DNA of 41,434 nucleotides from positions 1 to 41,434 of the forward strand of contig CACFKJ010000005.1 of NCBI GenBank assembly GCA_902566805.1. Reading direction: 5' to 3'. Position numbers and translations under genes: made by a program. A model generated the notes under the pieces. The model saw nothing but the letters and a program-made list of their open reading frames with translations. It was not told where the DNA came from and did no database searches. The DNA comes from an uncultured Pelagibacteraceae bacterium (GTDB taxonomy: Bacteria > Pseudomonadota > Alphaproteobacteria > Pelagibacterales > Pelagibacteraceae). Below, one piece after another: positions 11,362 to 22,180 of this stretch. Numbering within the stretch: position 1 is the first letter of the stretch; the number at the start of each line of letters is the position of its first letter.

Positions 11362-12693
11362 TTATTTTATAGAATTTTTAACTAAATTTATACATTTTGA
11401 TAATAAAATTCTATTGTCTGACTCTCCCATAATTCTAATTTTTGGTTCTGTACCTGATTTTCGAACTAACATCCTGCCATTATTTTTTATTAATTTAGAG
11501 GCAAAATAGATTGCTTTTTTACATTTTTTTGAATTAATTATTGATTTATCTTTTACTAAAACATTTTCAAGTATTTGTGGAGTTGGTCTGAAACTATTAA
11601 ATAAATCGCTAGCTTTTTTACCTTTTCTCATTGAAAATAAAACTTCCAACGCAACTAATAAACCATCTCCTGTAGTTGCAAATTTACCAAGTATTATATG
11701 CCCAGATTGTTCTCCACCTAAATTATATTTTTTTTTTTGCATTTTTTCTTTAACATACCTATCTCCAACTTTTGCTCTTAAAAAATTTATTTTTTTACTT
11801 TTTAAAAATTTTTGTAATCCGTAGTTTGACATCAATGTTCCTATAACACCTCCTTTTAATATTTTTTTTCTTTTCCATCTACTAGCTAGCATTGCAATAA
11901 TTTGGTCACCATCAATTATTTTTCCCTTTTGATCACACAAAATGATTCTATCTGCGTCACCATCAAGAGCTATACCTAAATTTACTCTACGTTTTTTAAC
12001 TAATGATTTAATTTTTTTTGGAAATGTGGATCCACAATTATCATTTATATTCATTCCATTGGGTGATGTTCCAACATCGAAAACCTTTGCTCCTAATGAT
12101 TTTAAAAGTTTGGGGCCAGATTTGTAGCCAGCTCCATTCGCACAATCAATAGCAATTTTGATACCTTTTAAGCTAAAATTTTTGGGAAAATTTTTTTTCA
12201 AAATTTCAATATATTTATCATTTGCGTTCTCTAGTCTCTTAACTCTTCCAAGTGCTTTTGGTTTAGCAAAATTTTTTATTATCTTTGAATCGATTAGTTT
12301 TTCAATTTTCTTTTCTATATTATCTGATAATTTTAAACCATCTGGTCCAAATAATTTTAGCCCATTATCATAATAAGGATTGTGAGATGCTGTGATCATA
12401 ATTCCCATATTTGCTCTCATTTTTTTTGTAAGCATGGCTAAGCCATTGGTAGGAAGAGGTCCTAATGTGTAAACGTGCATACCAGCAGAAGTCAAACCTG
12501 ATACTAAAGCAGGTTCTAAAGTATAACCAGATAATCTGGTGTCTTTAGCAATTATTGCTGTTTGTTTATTTTTTCTTAAATTTTTAAAATAAGTTCCTGC
12601 AGCAAGTCCGAATTTAAAAAACATTTCTCCATTTATGTTTCCCTTATTGACTTCTCCTCTTATTCCATCAGTGCCGAAATATTTTTTAGACAT
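11362..12693 (-). CDS. glmM: Phosphoglucosamine mutase
   Basis: FGTDGIRGEVN, MITASHNPYYDNGLKLF, DGDADR, GGEQSGH, RKSGTEPKIRIM. Confidence 0.96.
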   Translation of the reverse strand: MSKKYFGTDGIRGEVNKGNINGEMFFKFGLAAGTYFKNLRKNKQTAIIAKDTRLSGYTLEPALVSGLTSAGMHVYTLGPLPTNGLAMLTKKMRANMGIMITASHNPYYDNGLKLFGPDGLKLSDNIEKKIEKLIDSKIIKNFAKPKALGRVKRLENANDKYIEILKKNFPKNFSLKGIKIAIDCANGAGYKSGPKLLKSLGAKVFDVGTSPNGMNINDNCGSTFPKKIKSLVKKRRVNLGIALDGDADRIILCDQKGKIIDGDQIIAMLASRWKRKKILKGGVIGTLMSNYGLQKFLKSKKINFLRAKVGDRYVKEKMQKKKYNLGGEQSGHIILGKFATTGDGLLVALEVLFSMRKGKKASDLFNSFRPTPQILENVLVKDKSIINSKKCKKAIYFASKLIKNNGRMLVRKSGTEPKIRIMGESDNRILLSKCINLVKNSIK

Positions 12694-13745
12694 TATATAA
12701 ATTTTAATGCTTTAAAAACTTTTATACTTTGATTAATCTCATTGACATCGTGAACTCTTAAAATTTGAACTCCTTGCATCATTGCATATAAACTGGAGGA
12801 TATTGTTCCTCCCAATCTTTCTTTACTATCATTGTTTTTAGATAAATCTTTAATAAACCTCTTTCTTGATATGCCTAACATTATAGGAAAACCTAATGAG
12901 TGGAAAATAGAAATATTACGTAAAAGAGTAATATTATGTTTCAAGTTTTTACCAAACCCTATACCGGGATCTAGGATAATGTTTTCATGTTTTATTCCAT
13001 TTAATTTAATTTTTTCTATTTTTTTTTCAAAATAATCGTAAATATCTAAAATTATATTTTTATACTTTGGGTTATTTTGCATATTTTTAGGATTTCCCTT
13101 CATATGATGAATTACAAAAGGGATTTTTGTTTTTTTTAAAATATTAAGTGTATTTGAGTCATAACTTAAACCAGACACATCATTTATTAAATTTACTTTA
13201 TAATCGATTCCTTTTTTCATAATCCAACTTTTTCTTGTATCGAGAGAAATAATTTTTTTTAAATTCATCAATTTTTTTAATGTGCTGCTAATTCTGTTCC
13301 ATTCTTTTTTTTTATCTATTTCTTCACTTCCAGGTCTAGTAGACTCTCCTCCTACATCTAAAATTTTACATCCCTTAGTAATTAAATATTTTGCGTGATT
13401 AAAACCTTTATTTTTTTTATTATATTTGCCACCATCTGAAAAACTATCAGGTGTTAAATTTAATACTCCCATTAAAATTGGGATATCAGAAAAATTTAAA
13501 CCTTTAAATTTTTTTTTCTTTGTAATTTCTTTTAAATCTTTTTTTATTTTTTTTTTAAGTGAAGGATTTAATAAGTTTATTTTTTTTATGTGGATTTTTT
13601 TGATTTTTTTTCTTGTAATAATTTCTATACTGTCAAAAGACAATAGATTACTATTACTTATAGGAAGCGCAGTCTTATTTAAAACTTTTTCAACTGATTT
13701 TCTACCATAATAAAAATTACACGCCCTAGTGTAATATTTTTGCAT
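12693..13745 (-). CDS. folP: Dihydropteroate synthase
   Basis: GVLNLTPDSFSDGG, ILDVGGESTRPGS, NDVSGL, DPGIGFGKN, GISRKRFI. Confidence 0.94.
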   Translation of the reverse strand: MQKYYTRACNFYYGRKSVEKVLNKTALPISNSNLLSFDSIEIITRKKIKKIHIKKINLLNPSLKKKIKKDLKEITKKKKFKGLNFSDIPILMGVLNLTPDSFSDGGKYNKKNKGFNHAKYLITKGCKILDVGGESTRPGSEEIDKKKEWNRISSTLKKLMNLKKIISLDTRKSWIMKKGIDYKVNLINDVSGLSYDSNTLNILKKTKIPFVIHHMKGNPKNMQNNPKYKNIILDIYDYFEKKIEKIKLNGIKHENIILDPGIGFGKNLKHNITLLRNISIFHSLGFPIMLGISRKRFIKDLSKNNDSKERLGGTISSSLYAMMQGVQILRVHDVNEINQSIKVFKALKFI

Positions 13746-13751
13746 TCTTGC

Positions 13752-15644
13752 TTAATGAACAATTTTGGGTTTTAATCCAATTGATCCTAGAGCAGAACTT
13801 TGATCATCTTCTTCTACTTTAAGTTCTTCTTTTTTATCTGGATAAATATTTTTATTTACTAAATTTTCTATTTCTTCACCTGTTAAAGTTTCATAAGTAA
13901 GAAGCGCTTTAGCAAGTTTATGCAGATCATCGATTTTTTCTGTTAATACTTTTTTTGCTCTTTCATAGCCTTTTTCAACAAATTTTCTTATTTCGACATC
14001 AACTTTTTTTGCAGTTTCTTCCGACATGTTTTGTGTTCTAGCAACTGAACGACCTAAAAATACCTCTTCTTCATTTTCTCCATAAGCAACAGGTCCAAGT
14101 TCTTTACTAAGTCCAGCTCTCATAACCATTGCTCTTGCTCTTTTTGTTGCTTGTTCTATATCGCTTGTTGCGCCCGTAGTAACTTTATCTTCACCAAAAA
14201 TTAGTTCTTCAGCAACTCTACCACCCATTGCTATTGCCATTTGAGCATGAAGTTGTTCTCTAGTTTGAGACACTTCATCTTTTTCTGGCAACTGCATTAC
14301 CATACCCAATGCTCTTCCTCTCGGGATTATTGTTGCTTTATGAATTGGATAGGCTGCTTTCTCATTAATAGTTACTATTGCATGACCTGCTTCATGATAT
14401 GCCGTTAATTTTTTCTCATCCTCTGTCATAATCATCGATCTTCTTTCTGCTCCCATCATAACTTTATCTTTTGCTTCTTCAAATTCTTGATTAGTTACAA
14501 TTCTTTTATTTTTTCTAGCAGCAAGTAAGGCTGATTCATTAACTAAATTAGCTAAGTCAGCTCCTGAAAATCCTGGTGTACCTCTTGCTATTGTTCTTAA
14601 TTTAATATCAGGAGACATTGAAATTTTTTTTGAGTGAACTTTTAATATTTTTTCTCTACCAATTATATCAGGGAGCGAAACTACAACCTGTCTATCAAAT
14701 CTTCCAGGTCTTAATAATGCTGGATCCAATACGTCAGGTCTGTTGGTGGCTGCGATAATTATAACTCCTTCGTTAGTATCAAATCCATCCATCTCGACCA
14801 AAAGTTGATTTAAAGTTTGTTCTCTTTCATCATTTCCTCCTCCAAGACCTGCGCCTCTACTTCTGCCAACAGCATCAATTTCATCTATAAAAATAATACA
14901 AGGAGAATGTTTTTTTCCTTGTTCAAACATATCTCTTACTCTTGATGCTCCAACACCGACAAACATCTCAACAAAATCTGATCCCGATATGGTAAAGAAA
15001 GGAACATCAGCCTCACCTGCAATTGCTCTTGCCAGTAAAGTTTTTCCTGTACCCGGAGGTCCAACTAACAAACAACCTCTTGGTATTTTTCCACCAAGTC
15101 TACTAAATTTTCTAGGATCTTTTAAAAATTCTACAACCTCTTCTACTTCCTCTTTAGCTTCTTCAACTCCAGCAACATCATTAAATGTAATTTTACCTTT
15201 AAGCTCATTCATCATTTTAGCTTTAGATCTACCAAATCCCATTGCGCCACCTTTGCCGCCTTGCATTTGTCTCATAAAAAATATCCAAACAGCTATAAGT
15301 AATAACATTGGGAACCACGAAAGAAGGACGCCTAAAAGCGAAGGCATTTTTTCTTCAATTGGTGCAGCAGATATACTTACACCTTTTGAAGATAATTTTT
15401 CTATTAAATTTGGATCATTTGGTGAATATGTTGTGAATATCTTTCCATCAGACATTATGCCCTTAATATTATTTCCTTGTATTTCAACTTCCACAACTCT
15501 ACCATTATCAACCTCAGATAAAAATTGAGAGAATATTATATTATTTTTTTGGCTGATATTTCCTTGCGGATTTTTAAACATATTGTACAGGCCAATAGTT
15601 AAAAAAACTATTATTGCCCACATAGCTAAATTTTTAAAATTCAT
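13752..15644 (-). CDS. ftsH: ATP-dependent zinc metalloprotease FtsH
   Basis: AAA+ [40 protein letters not shown] zinc site, N-terminal TM segments. Confidence 0.98.
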   Translation of the reverse strand: MNFKNLAMWAIIVFLTIGLYNMFKNPQGNISQKNNIIFSQFLSEVDNGRVVEVEIQGNNIKGIMSDGKIFTTYSPNDPNLIEKLSSKGVSISAAPIEEKMPSLLGVLLSWFPMLLLIAVWIFFMRQMQGGKGGAMGFGRSKAKMMNELKGKITFNDVAGVEEAKEEVEEVVEFLKDPRKFSRLGGKIPRGCLLVGPPGTGKTLLARAIAGEADVPFFTISGSDFVEMFVGVGASRVRDMFEQGKKHSPCIIFIDEIDAVGRSRGAGLGGGNDEREQTLNQLLVEMDGFDTNEGVIIIAATNRPDVLDPALLRPGRFDRQVVVSLPDIIGREKILKVHSKKISMSPDIKLRTIARGTPGFSGADLANLVNESALLAARKNKRIVTNQEFEEAKDKVMMGAERRSMIMTEDEKKLTAYHEAGHAIVTINEKAAYPIHKATIIPRGRALGMVMQLPEKDEVSQTREQLHAQMAIAMGGRVAEELIFGEDKVTTGATSDIEQATKRARAMVMRAGLSKELGPVAYGENEEEVFLGRSVARTQNMSEETAKKVDVEIRKFVEKGYERAKKVLTEKIDDLHKLAKALLTYETLTGEEIENLVNKNIYPDKKEELKVEEDDQSSALGSIGLKPKIVH

Positions 15645-15697
15645 TACTATAAATTAAGAATTATTCTGCATTAAACAAGTGTCAATTTAGTACAATT

Positions 15698-16759
15698 TCA
15701 CTTTTTTTGACGATTTTCACTATAAATAATTAATGAATTATTGACTTTTTCAATAATGCAGCCAGATAAAGTCGATTTTTTGAATTTTCTTTCTTCAATT
15801 TCAGATAATATTTGATCAATTTTTTTACCTCTAGCTGCATAATATTTGCCTCCTACTTTTTTTAATAAGTAAGAAAAAGATCTAAAAACTACCTCGTGCG
15901 GCTGTTCAAAAAAATTTGGATTTAAAATAAATCCATTATAATTTTTCAAGTAACTTGAGTTTAATTTGATGTTTTGATTTTTATAATATCTTAATGAATT
16001 ATCTGCATCACTTAAATTTTTGATGGTCTGTGTAAGTTTTTTTTCATCAAATCCCTCTAGTTTTAATTCATTTAATAAATTTCTTATTCTAGTTCTTGTG
16101 AAAGTTGTATTTTTATTAGTTGGATCTTTAAGATAGTTTTTAAAAACTTTCTTTGATAAGAAAATTAGATCATTTTTTTTTAGCTCTAATAAAGGTCTCA
16201 TGATTATTACTTTGCCATTTTTTTCAATTACTTTTTTTTTATCAAAAGAAACTAGACCTTTTAATCCAGACCCTCTTATTAGTCTTATAATAAAATTTTC
16301 ATATAAATCGTCTATATGATGAGCAATTAAAATATTTATAAAATTATTTTTTAAAGCATATTTAAATATAAGATCATACCTATTTTTTCTTGAAACTGAT
16401 TGTATATTTGATTTCGGCTTTCTGCCTTTCCACACAAGAATATTACAATTGATGTTAAATTTTTTGAGTTGATGCTTTAATTCATTAGCCTCATCTGATG
16501 AAGTATTTCTTAACTTATGATCAATATGAACGAATTTTACATTAGAATTATTTAATATGGAGTAGCACTTAGATAAATACGTAAGAGCCAAACTATCAGG
16601 CCCACCTGATAAAGCGACTAAAAATTTATTATTTTTGGACTTATTTGTAATTACTGATTTTTCAAAAATATTATAAATTTTTTTTACTTTTGGATCTGTA
16701 AGATGTCTTAATATTTTTTTATGTATTATCTTTTTTGCATTCAAACTTTTTTTCTTCAT
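15698..16759 (-). CDS. tilS: tRNA(Ile)-lysidine synthetase
   Basis: PP-loop ALSGGPDSLAL, IAHHIDDLYENFIIRLIRGSGLKGL; position between cpoB and ftsH. Confidence 0.92.
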   Translation of the reverse strand: MKKKSLNAKKIIHKKILRHLTDPKVKKIYNIFEKSVITNKSKNNKFLVALSGGPDSLALTYLSKCYSILNNSNVKFVHIDHKLRNTSSDEANELKHQLKKFNINCNILVWKGRKPKSNIQSVSRKNRYDLIFKYALKNNFINILIAHHIDDLYENFIIRLIRGSGLKGLVSFDKKKVIEKNGKVIIMRPLLELKKNDLIFLSKKVFKNYLKDPTNKNTTFTRTRIRNLLNELKLEGFDEKKLTQTIKNLSDADNSLRYYKNQNIKLNSSYLKNYNGFILNPNFFEQPHEVVFRSFSYLLKKVGGKYYAARGKKIDQILSEIEERKFKKSTLSGCIIEKVNNSLIIYSENRQKK

Positions 16760-17708
16760 ATTTAGCTTTTTGAAGAACAGATTGATTAGCTTCAGGATAC
16801 TGTTTTTTAACTCCTGAGATCATTAAACAACCTTGATCTTTTTCTCCAATTTGCACTAATGATACTCCAAGTTTTAATAAATTTACAGGTGCCTTTTCAC
16901 TTTTTGGATATTTTTGATAACCCTCTAAATACGCTGAAGCAGCATCAGTATAAAGTTGTCTTATTCTAAATGTTTCAGCATACCAATATTGAGCACTACC
17001 AGCTAAATCATGATTTGGATTTGTAACCACAAATTCTCTAAATGCTCTTTCTGCTGTATTGTAATCTCCAACCTTTAAAAAACTTGTAGAAAATTCATAT
17101 TGTTTTTCAGGAGTAGTATCGGGTAATATTTTTTCTTCTGCTTCAAATTGTTCCGTTACAATTGTTGAAGTTGCATCAACAGAGACTGTTTCTTGATTTT
17201 CAAGTTTAGTTTCGTTGTCTTTATAAGATATTGCTCCTAAATCTTGTGGTTCTGAAGATCCTGGTAATATATTTTCTTCATTTTGAATATTTGAAGATAC
17301 AGCTTTATTTTCTAATTTATCATTTATATTTTTATTTTCTAATTGCTGAAATCTTAGTTGATTATCTGCTTGAACTTTACTTAATCTAGTTGATAACTTA
17401 TCTAATTTAAAATTAATTTCCTCAAATCTATTTGTAAGTTCTTTAAATTGAGACTCTATTTCTGATAATTTAAGCAAATGTCTAGTTAAAACTTCTTCCG
17501 AGTTCTGATCAATATTTTCTAATGATTGATCTTCACTTTCTCTTAATTCAAAATTATCCGAATAAACTGCTTTTTCTAAAGTTTTTAAATCCTTTTGAAT
17601 CAGTTTGATAATTTCATTTACATTGTGATCGTCTGAAAAAACTTTTGTATTAAAAATAATTAAACAAAAAACTAAGAAAAAAAAATTAAATTTATTTAAA
17701 TTTTTCAT
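16719..17708 (-). CDS. cpoB: Tol-Pal system TPR protein CpoB/YbgF
   Basis: Signal-like N-terminus, coiled-coil, C-terminal TPR repeats (AERAFREFVVTNPNHDLAGSAQYWYAETFRIRQLYTDAASAY); follows pal. Confidence 0.9.
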   Translation of the reverse strand: MKNLNKFNFFFLVFCLIIFNTKVFSDDHNVNEIIKLIQKDLKTLEKAVYSDNFELRESEDQSLENIDQNSEEVLTRHLLKLSEIESQFKELTNRFEEINFKLDKLSTRLSKVQADNQLRFQQLENKNINDKLENKAVSSNIQNEENILPGSSEPQDLGAISYKDNETKLENQETVSVDATSTIVTEQFEAEEKILPDTTPEKQYEFSTSFLKVGDYNTAERAFREFVVTNPNHDLAGSAQYWYAETFRIRQLYTDAASAYLEGYQKYPKSEKAPVNLLKLGVSLVQIGEKDQGCLMISGVKKQYPEANQSVLQKAKYEEKKFECKKDNT

Positions 17709-17740
17709 TATTTTTATTTGTAATTATAATGATGGCAAAA

Positions 17741-17777
17741 AAAAGACCCTGAAAAATTTTAAATTTTCAGGGTCTTT
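17741..17777 (-). terminator. Rho-independent terminator downstream of pal
   Basis: Minus strand AAAGACCCTGAAAA-TTTAA-AATTTTTCAGGGTCTTTTTTTT: long stem followed by a T-run. Confidence 0.9.
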
Positions 17778-17792
17778 AAATACGTTTTATTT

Positions 17793-18275
17793 TTAGTTAG
17801 CTTTTACTGTTACTGATCTTCTATTTTTCGACCATGCTAAAGGATCCGATCCTGAGTCTACTGGTCTCTCTTTACCGTAGCTAATTACTGAAATTCTACT
17901 TGAAGAAATTCCATAAGTCATCAGATAGTCTTTTACTGCGTTGGCTCTTCTTTCACCTAACGCTAAGTTATATTCTCTAGTTCCTCTTTCATCTGCGTGA
18001 CCTTCTACAACAACATTAATACTAGAATTTTTTCTTAACCAAGCAGCCTGTTTTCTTAAAGTATCTCTTGATTTAGTTGTTAAAATTGATTCATTAGTTG
18101 CAAAGAAAACTCTATCAGGTACTCCTGATGCCAAATATTTTACCGTGTCAGTGCCTGTATATACATCTCCTTGCATCTGAGAGTCATCAACTTTTTTTTG
18201 AGTTGCACACGCTGAAAGCACTAAGCTTAGCATAAGTGCCAGAAAAGTGTTTTTATAGACTTTTATTAAATTCAT
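17793..18275 (-). CDS. pal: Peptidoglycan-associated lipoprotein Pal (OmpA C-terminal domain)
   Basis: Lipobox LSACA; VVVEGHADERGTREYNLALGERRANAVKDYL. Confidence 0.96.
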   Translation of the reverse strand: MNLIKVYKNTFLALMLSLVLSACATQKKVDDSQMQGDVYTGTDTVKYLASGVPDRVFFATNESILTTKSRDTLRKQAAWLRKNSSINVVVEGHADERGTREYNLALGERRANAVKDYLMTYGISSSRISVISYGKERPVDSGSDPLAWSKNRRSVTVKAN

Positions 18276-18366
18276 TACTGCTCCTTAAATCTTATTTGTT
18301 GAACTTTTTCTCACACATGAATAGATCTTTCAAGCTTAAAAATCAATAGTAATTGTTGAATTTTTA

Positions 18367-19719
18367 TCAATTGCTCAACAAAGATGACCAAGATGGGTCT
18401 GAAGCATCGGTTTCTGTCTCAACTAATCTCTCATTATATCCTGTTAAATCAATTGACCACAGTTTTGCAGAAAATCCTTCTCCTTTTTTATTCGATTTTG
18501 TCTCTCTGTAAAAAATAAGAACCCTTCCGTTAGGAGACCATGACGGAGCCTCTTGATAATAATTCTCTGTTAACAATCTTTCACCTTTTCCGTCTTTTCT
18601 CATAACTCCAATATAAAATTTTCCCTTGTGCAATTTAGTAAAGGCAATTAAATCTCCTCTTGGAGACCAGACAGGTGTTCCGTAAAGTCCTTTTCCAAAC
18701 GATACTCTTTTTACATTTGTCCCGTCGTTTTTCATTACATAAATTTGTTGATATCCACTTCTGTCAGAATTAAATGTAATATATTTTCCATCGGGTGAAT
18801 ATGACGGCGAGGTATCTATAGATGGATGGTTGGTAATTCTTTCTACAACTCTGTTTTCCAAATCCATCGTATAAATGTCTGAATTTCCATCTTTAGCAAA
18901 ACTCATAATTATTTTTTTTCCATCTGGTGAAAATCTTGGAGCAAATGTCATTCCTGGAAAATCTCCAACTACTTCTTGAATGCCTGTTTCAATATCTAAT
19001 AAATATACCCTTGGTAAATTTCGAAAATAGGATAAATAAGTTACCATTTGATTTGTTGGATTAAATCTAGGAGTTAAAACTAATTCATTACCTAAAGTTA
19101 GGTATTTTGTATTGTGACCATCTTGATCCATGATTGCCAATTTTTTTACTCTTTGTGTTTTAGGTCCTTTTTCAGATACATATATAATTCTTGTATCGAA
19201 ATATCCTTTTTCTCCAGTTAATCTTTCATAAACTTTATCTGTAATTATATGACCAACTCTTCTCCAATTTTTTGGCACTGTTGTAAAAGCTAACGCCATC
19301 ATTTCTTTCGCAGCAAGAACATCCCATAATCTAAATTCTACTCTCAATTTTTCTTCCTTAAGAATTACTTTTCCAGTTATTAAAGCCTGGGCTTTGATCA
19401 AAGCCCAATCTTCAAATCTAGGTTTCAGATGTGCAATATCTGGCTTTTGAAGGAAAGCATCTTTATTTAATGGATTAAATAATCCTGAGGTTCTAAGATT
19501 GTTTTCTACAACTTTAGAAATTTCTAATCCTAGATTTTTTATATTCAATTCACTATTTAATGAAGAAGCTGAGTCACTATCAGTAGCTAAAGGAGACACA
19601 GCTATTGGTAAAGGGTTAAGGTTACCTCTTGTAATATCAACTTCTATTAATGAAAATGCTTTAGAGGGTAGCAAAATTAGTAAAAACAATAATATTATAG
19701 TTTTAAATTTTTTCATCAT
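18367..19719 (-). CDS. tolB: Tol-Pal system beta-propeller protein TolB
   Basis: WD40-like repeats [42 protein letters not shown]; tol cluster. Confidence 0.96.
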   Translation of the reverse strand: MMKKFKTIILLFLLILLPSKAFSLIEVDITRGNLNPLPIAVSPLATDSDSASSLNSELNIKNLGLEISKVVENNLRTSGLFNPLNKDAFLQKPDIAHLKPRFEDWALIKAQALITGKVILKEEKLRVEFRLWDVLAAKEMMALAFTTVPKNWRRVGHIITDKVYERLTGEKGYFDTRIIYVSEKGPKTQRVKKLAIMDQDGHNTKYLTLGNELVLTPRFNPTNQMVTYLSYFRNLPRVYLLDIETGIQEVVGDFPGMTFAPRFSPDGKKIIMSFAKDGNSDIYTMDLENRVVERITNHPSIDTSPSYSPDGKYITFNSDRSGYQQIYVMKNDGTNVKRVSFGKGLYGTPVWSPRGDLIAFTKLHKGKFYIGVMRKDGKGERLLTENYYQEAPSWSPNGRVLIFYRETKSNKKGEGFSAKLWSIDLTGYNERLVETETDASDPSWSSLLSN

Positions 19720-20528
19720 CCCTCTAACATTTCTCTTGCATCAAAATTCAATTGCATATCTTTCCATCTTTCATAGCCAGTTGTTGGCACTCTTAATGGC
19801 TGACACAACTGTATAGCTCTAAGTGCGCTTTCTGCCAATACTTTAAAAAAGCCTTGACCCGGCATATTCATTCTTGCGTGATCAAGAATTTCAGTTTTTG
19901 TAACAGTGCCATCAGGTTTAAGTTTTAATTTTATCCTTACGAGTAAATTTTCATTATAAGGTAATCCTAATGGTATACTCCAACAACCAAAAATTTGAGC
20001 TTTTAAAGCATCTTCCTCACTTAAAGTAAGACCAGATAAATTCATGGTTTTGTCATCAGATTGGGTTACTAATTTTGATTTTTTACTTGATTCCGCTATT
20101 TCTTCTTTTGATTTATCAATTAATGCTGCAATTGAGTCTGGGTCAAATATTTCATCTTTTTCAAATTCAGATACTTGCTTCACTTCATTTTCTATTGTTT
20201 CAGGATTTTGCTTTTTTTCCTCAATTTCTTTAATTTTCTCAGTTTTTTGATCAGGCAAAGGAATTGCATCTGGTTTTTCTTTTTTAACTTTTTTTGGCGG
20301 CGCTTGTTCAGAAACTAATTTTTGTTCCTCTTTTTTTTTAACATCTTGAATTATTTTTTTAGCTTTAGGCGCGTAAGGAATATTTGTTTTATCCATTATT
20401 TGTATTAATTCCACTGATATTATTGGAGGAAGCTCTATAGGTTTTTTTGTTATAAAAGGTAGGCTCATAGTAGCTATTAAAATTATTCCTAAATGAAGAA
20501 CAGATGATGCAATAATATTTTTGTACAA
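19716..20528 (-). CDS. tolA: TolA/TonB-family energy transducer
   Basis: N-terminal TM, Lys/Glu/Pro-rich linker, TonB-like C-terminus; between tolR and tolB. Confidence 0.88.
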   Translation of the reverse strand: MYKNIIASSVLHLGIILIATMSLPFITKKPIELPPIISVELIQIMDKTNIPYAPKAKKIIQDVKKKEEQKLVSEQAPPKKVKKEKPDAIPLPDQKTEKIKEIEEKKQNPETIENEVKQVSEFEKDEIFDPDSIAALIDKSKEEIAESSKKSKLVTQSDDKTMNLSGLTLSEEDALKAQIFGCWSIPLGLPYNENLLVRIKLKLKPDGTVTKTEILDHARMNMPGQGFFKVLAESALRAIQLCQPLRVPTTGYERWKDMQLNFDAREMLEG

Positions 20529-20529
20529 T

Positions 20530-20946
20530 TTATCTCTCTTTATATGGTTCAGAGATCAAAGCAACTTTAGTAAAGCCTGATCCTGATAGCATTCCCATAA
20601 TTTCAAGAACTCTTCCATAATTTATAGTTTTGTCTCCTCTTACGTAAATTCTAGTATCAGTTCTATTTTTAGAAACTGCTAGAATTTTTGCAATAATTTT
20701 ATCGTATTCAATTTTTGACTCTTGTATAAAAATTTCTCCTTTGGCATTAATTGATAAAGTCAAAGGTTCTTGCTCCTCTGGTAAAGAGTCTGCTGAGCTT
20801 TCTGGAAGATCTACCTGAACTCCAACTGTCAATAAGGGAGCTGTTACCATAAAGATAATTAACAATACTAACATCACATCTACAAATGGAGTAACATTTA
20901 TTTCACTCATTGGTTCCCTTAGTGAACGTTTAAATTTAAAAGCCAT
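20530..20946 (-). CDS. tolR: TolR, ExbD/TolR family
   Basis: SEINVTPFVDVMLVLLIIFMVTAPLLTVGVQVDLPES. Confidence 0.95.
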   Translation of the reverse strand: MAFKFKRSLREPMSEINVTPFVDVMLVLLIIFMVTAPLLTVGVQVDLPESSADSLPEEQEPLTLSINAKGEIFIQESKIEYDKIIAKILAVSKNRTDTRIYVRGDKTINYGRVLEIMGMLSGSGFTKVALISEPYKER

Positions 20947-20948
20947 TT

Positions 20949-21623
20949 TTAAATAATTGATATAAATCTTTTTGAAAAATTTTCTAATTTTTGAGAATAT
21001 TTTCTTGAGTCACTACTAAATTTATTAAATGCTACAACTGCAGGTATTGCTGCAAGAAGTCCCAATGCTGTTGCAAATAATGCTTCCGCAATCCCTGGGG
21101 CTACAATTGCTAAACTAGTATTTCTTGAAATTGCTATAGACTGAAATGAATTCATTATGCCCCACACAGTACCAAAAAGTCCGATGAACGGAGCCGTCGA
21201 ACCGACAGTTGCAAGAAAAGTATAATTTTTATCAATTACATTCATTTGTTTTTCAATATTTACTTCTAATATACTTGATAGTCTTTCTGATAAATTGGAT
21301 TTAGATCTAGATTTTATAACAACTTGCATTGTATTTTTAAATACGTTTGCCATTGGATCGTTTATATTTGCAGGTAAATTATTATAAAATGTTTCCGCAG
21401 ATTTAGATTTCCAAAATTTTTCTTCAAACTCTTCAGAACTCTTATTAATTTTATGAAATAATCTTATTTTTTCAATTATAATTGCCCAAGAGAATATTGA
21501 TGCAGCAATTAATATTATTATTACAGACTTAACTATTATATCCGCTCTAACAAATAGCTTAAAAATCGAAAAATCTGCACTACTTGCAAGACCTACTGCC
21601 TGTGTTCCAATCTCTGCTTCCAT
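20949..21623 (-). CDS. tolQ: TolQ, MotA/TolQ/ExbB proton channel
   Basis: TVGSTAPFIGLFGTVWGIMNSFQSI...IAEALFATALGLLAAIPAVVAFN. Confidence 0.95.
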   Translation of the reverse strand: MEAEIGTQAVGLASSADFSIFKLFVRADIIVKSVIIILIAASIFSWAIIIEKIRLFHKINKSSEEFEEKFWKSKSAETFYNNLPANINDPMANVFKNTMQVVIKSRSKSNLSERLSSILEVNIEKQMNVIDKNYTFLATVGSTAPFIGLFGTVWGIMNSFQSIAISRNTSLAIVAPGIAEALFATALGLLAAIPAVVAFNKFSSDSRKYSQKLENFSKRFISII

Positions 21624-21677
21624 GAATTAGGTTTCACACTAAAATGTGTCATCAATTTGACTTAAAAAATATTAAGT

Positions 21678-22172
21678 TTAATCATTTTTTTGGTAAGTAT
21701 TGTGAAAAAAACTAGCAATTAGAATTGCATCTGCTTTATTAGCATCTTTTTTTTTTGATAAATTCGATGATATATAAGGAAATATTTCAATTGCTTTTGT
21801 CCGGCTTGCGTCTTTTTCTGACTTTATTAATCCAAAATATTTTTTCCATTTTACTGGTCTTATATAATAGGTGGGCAATTGCATTGCAGAACAAATACCT
21901 TTGATAACTCCAAATGATTGTCCAAAATTAAACATACTGGTTACACCTTGACCTGGCATAGCTGAAACTTGCTCTATTACAACATATATGTTTTTTTTTG
22001 ATAAATTTTCAATTCTTTTAAATATTTCATTATAAATTTGTGTTCCATTAACTTGTCTTTTATTCTTTTTTCCATCTGCCATTGTGGGCATTTCGATAAT
22101 TTCTTTAACTTCTCCATTTTCAAAAAAACAAATAGCGCCTGAGATTCCTGGATCTATACCAATTATCAACAT
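21678..22172 (-). CDS. RuvC-like Holliday junction resolvase (phage-type subfamily)
   Basis: IGIDPGISGAICFF, VIEQVSAMPGQGVTSMFNFGQSFGVIKGI, WKKYFGL, KADAILIA: RNase H-fold resolvase closer to phage-type than canonical RuvC. Confidence 0.8.
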   Translation of the reverse strand: MLIIGIDPGISGAICFFENGEVKEIIEMPTMADGKKNKRQVNGTQIYNEIFKRIENLSKKNIYVVIEQVSAMPGQGVTSMFNFGQSFGVIKGICSAMQLPTYYIRPVKWKKYFGLIKSEKDASRTKAIEIFPYISSNLSKKKDANKADAILIASFFHNTYQKND

Positions 22173-22180
22173 TAAATTAT

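Noticed and set aside
14989-15528. 179-aa plus-strand ORF
   Set aside because: Lies wholly antisense to the well-supported ftsH coding region; no recognisable domain.
16719-16759. 41-bp cpoB/tilS overlap as a programmed recoding site
   Set aside because: Both frames look like ordinary independent proteins; more likely a compact overlap or a later non-ATG tilS start.
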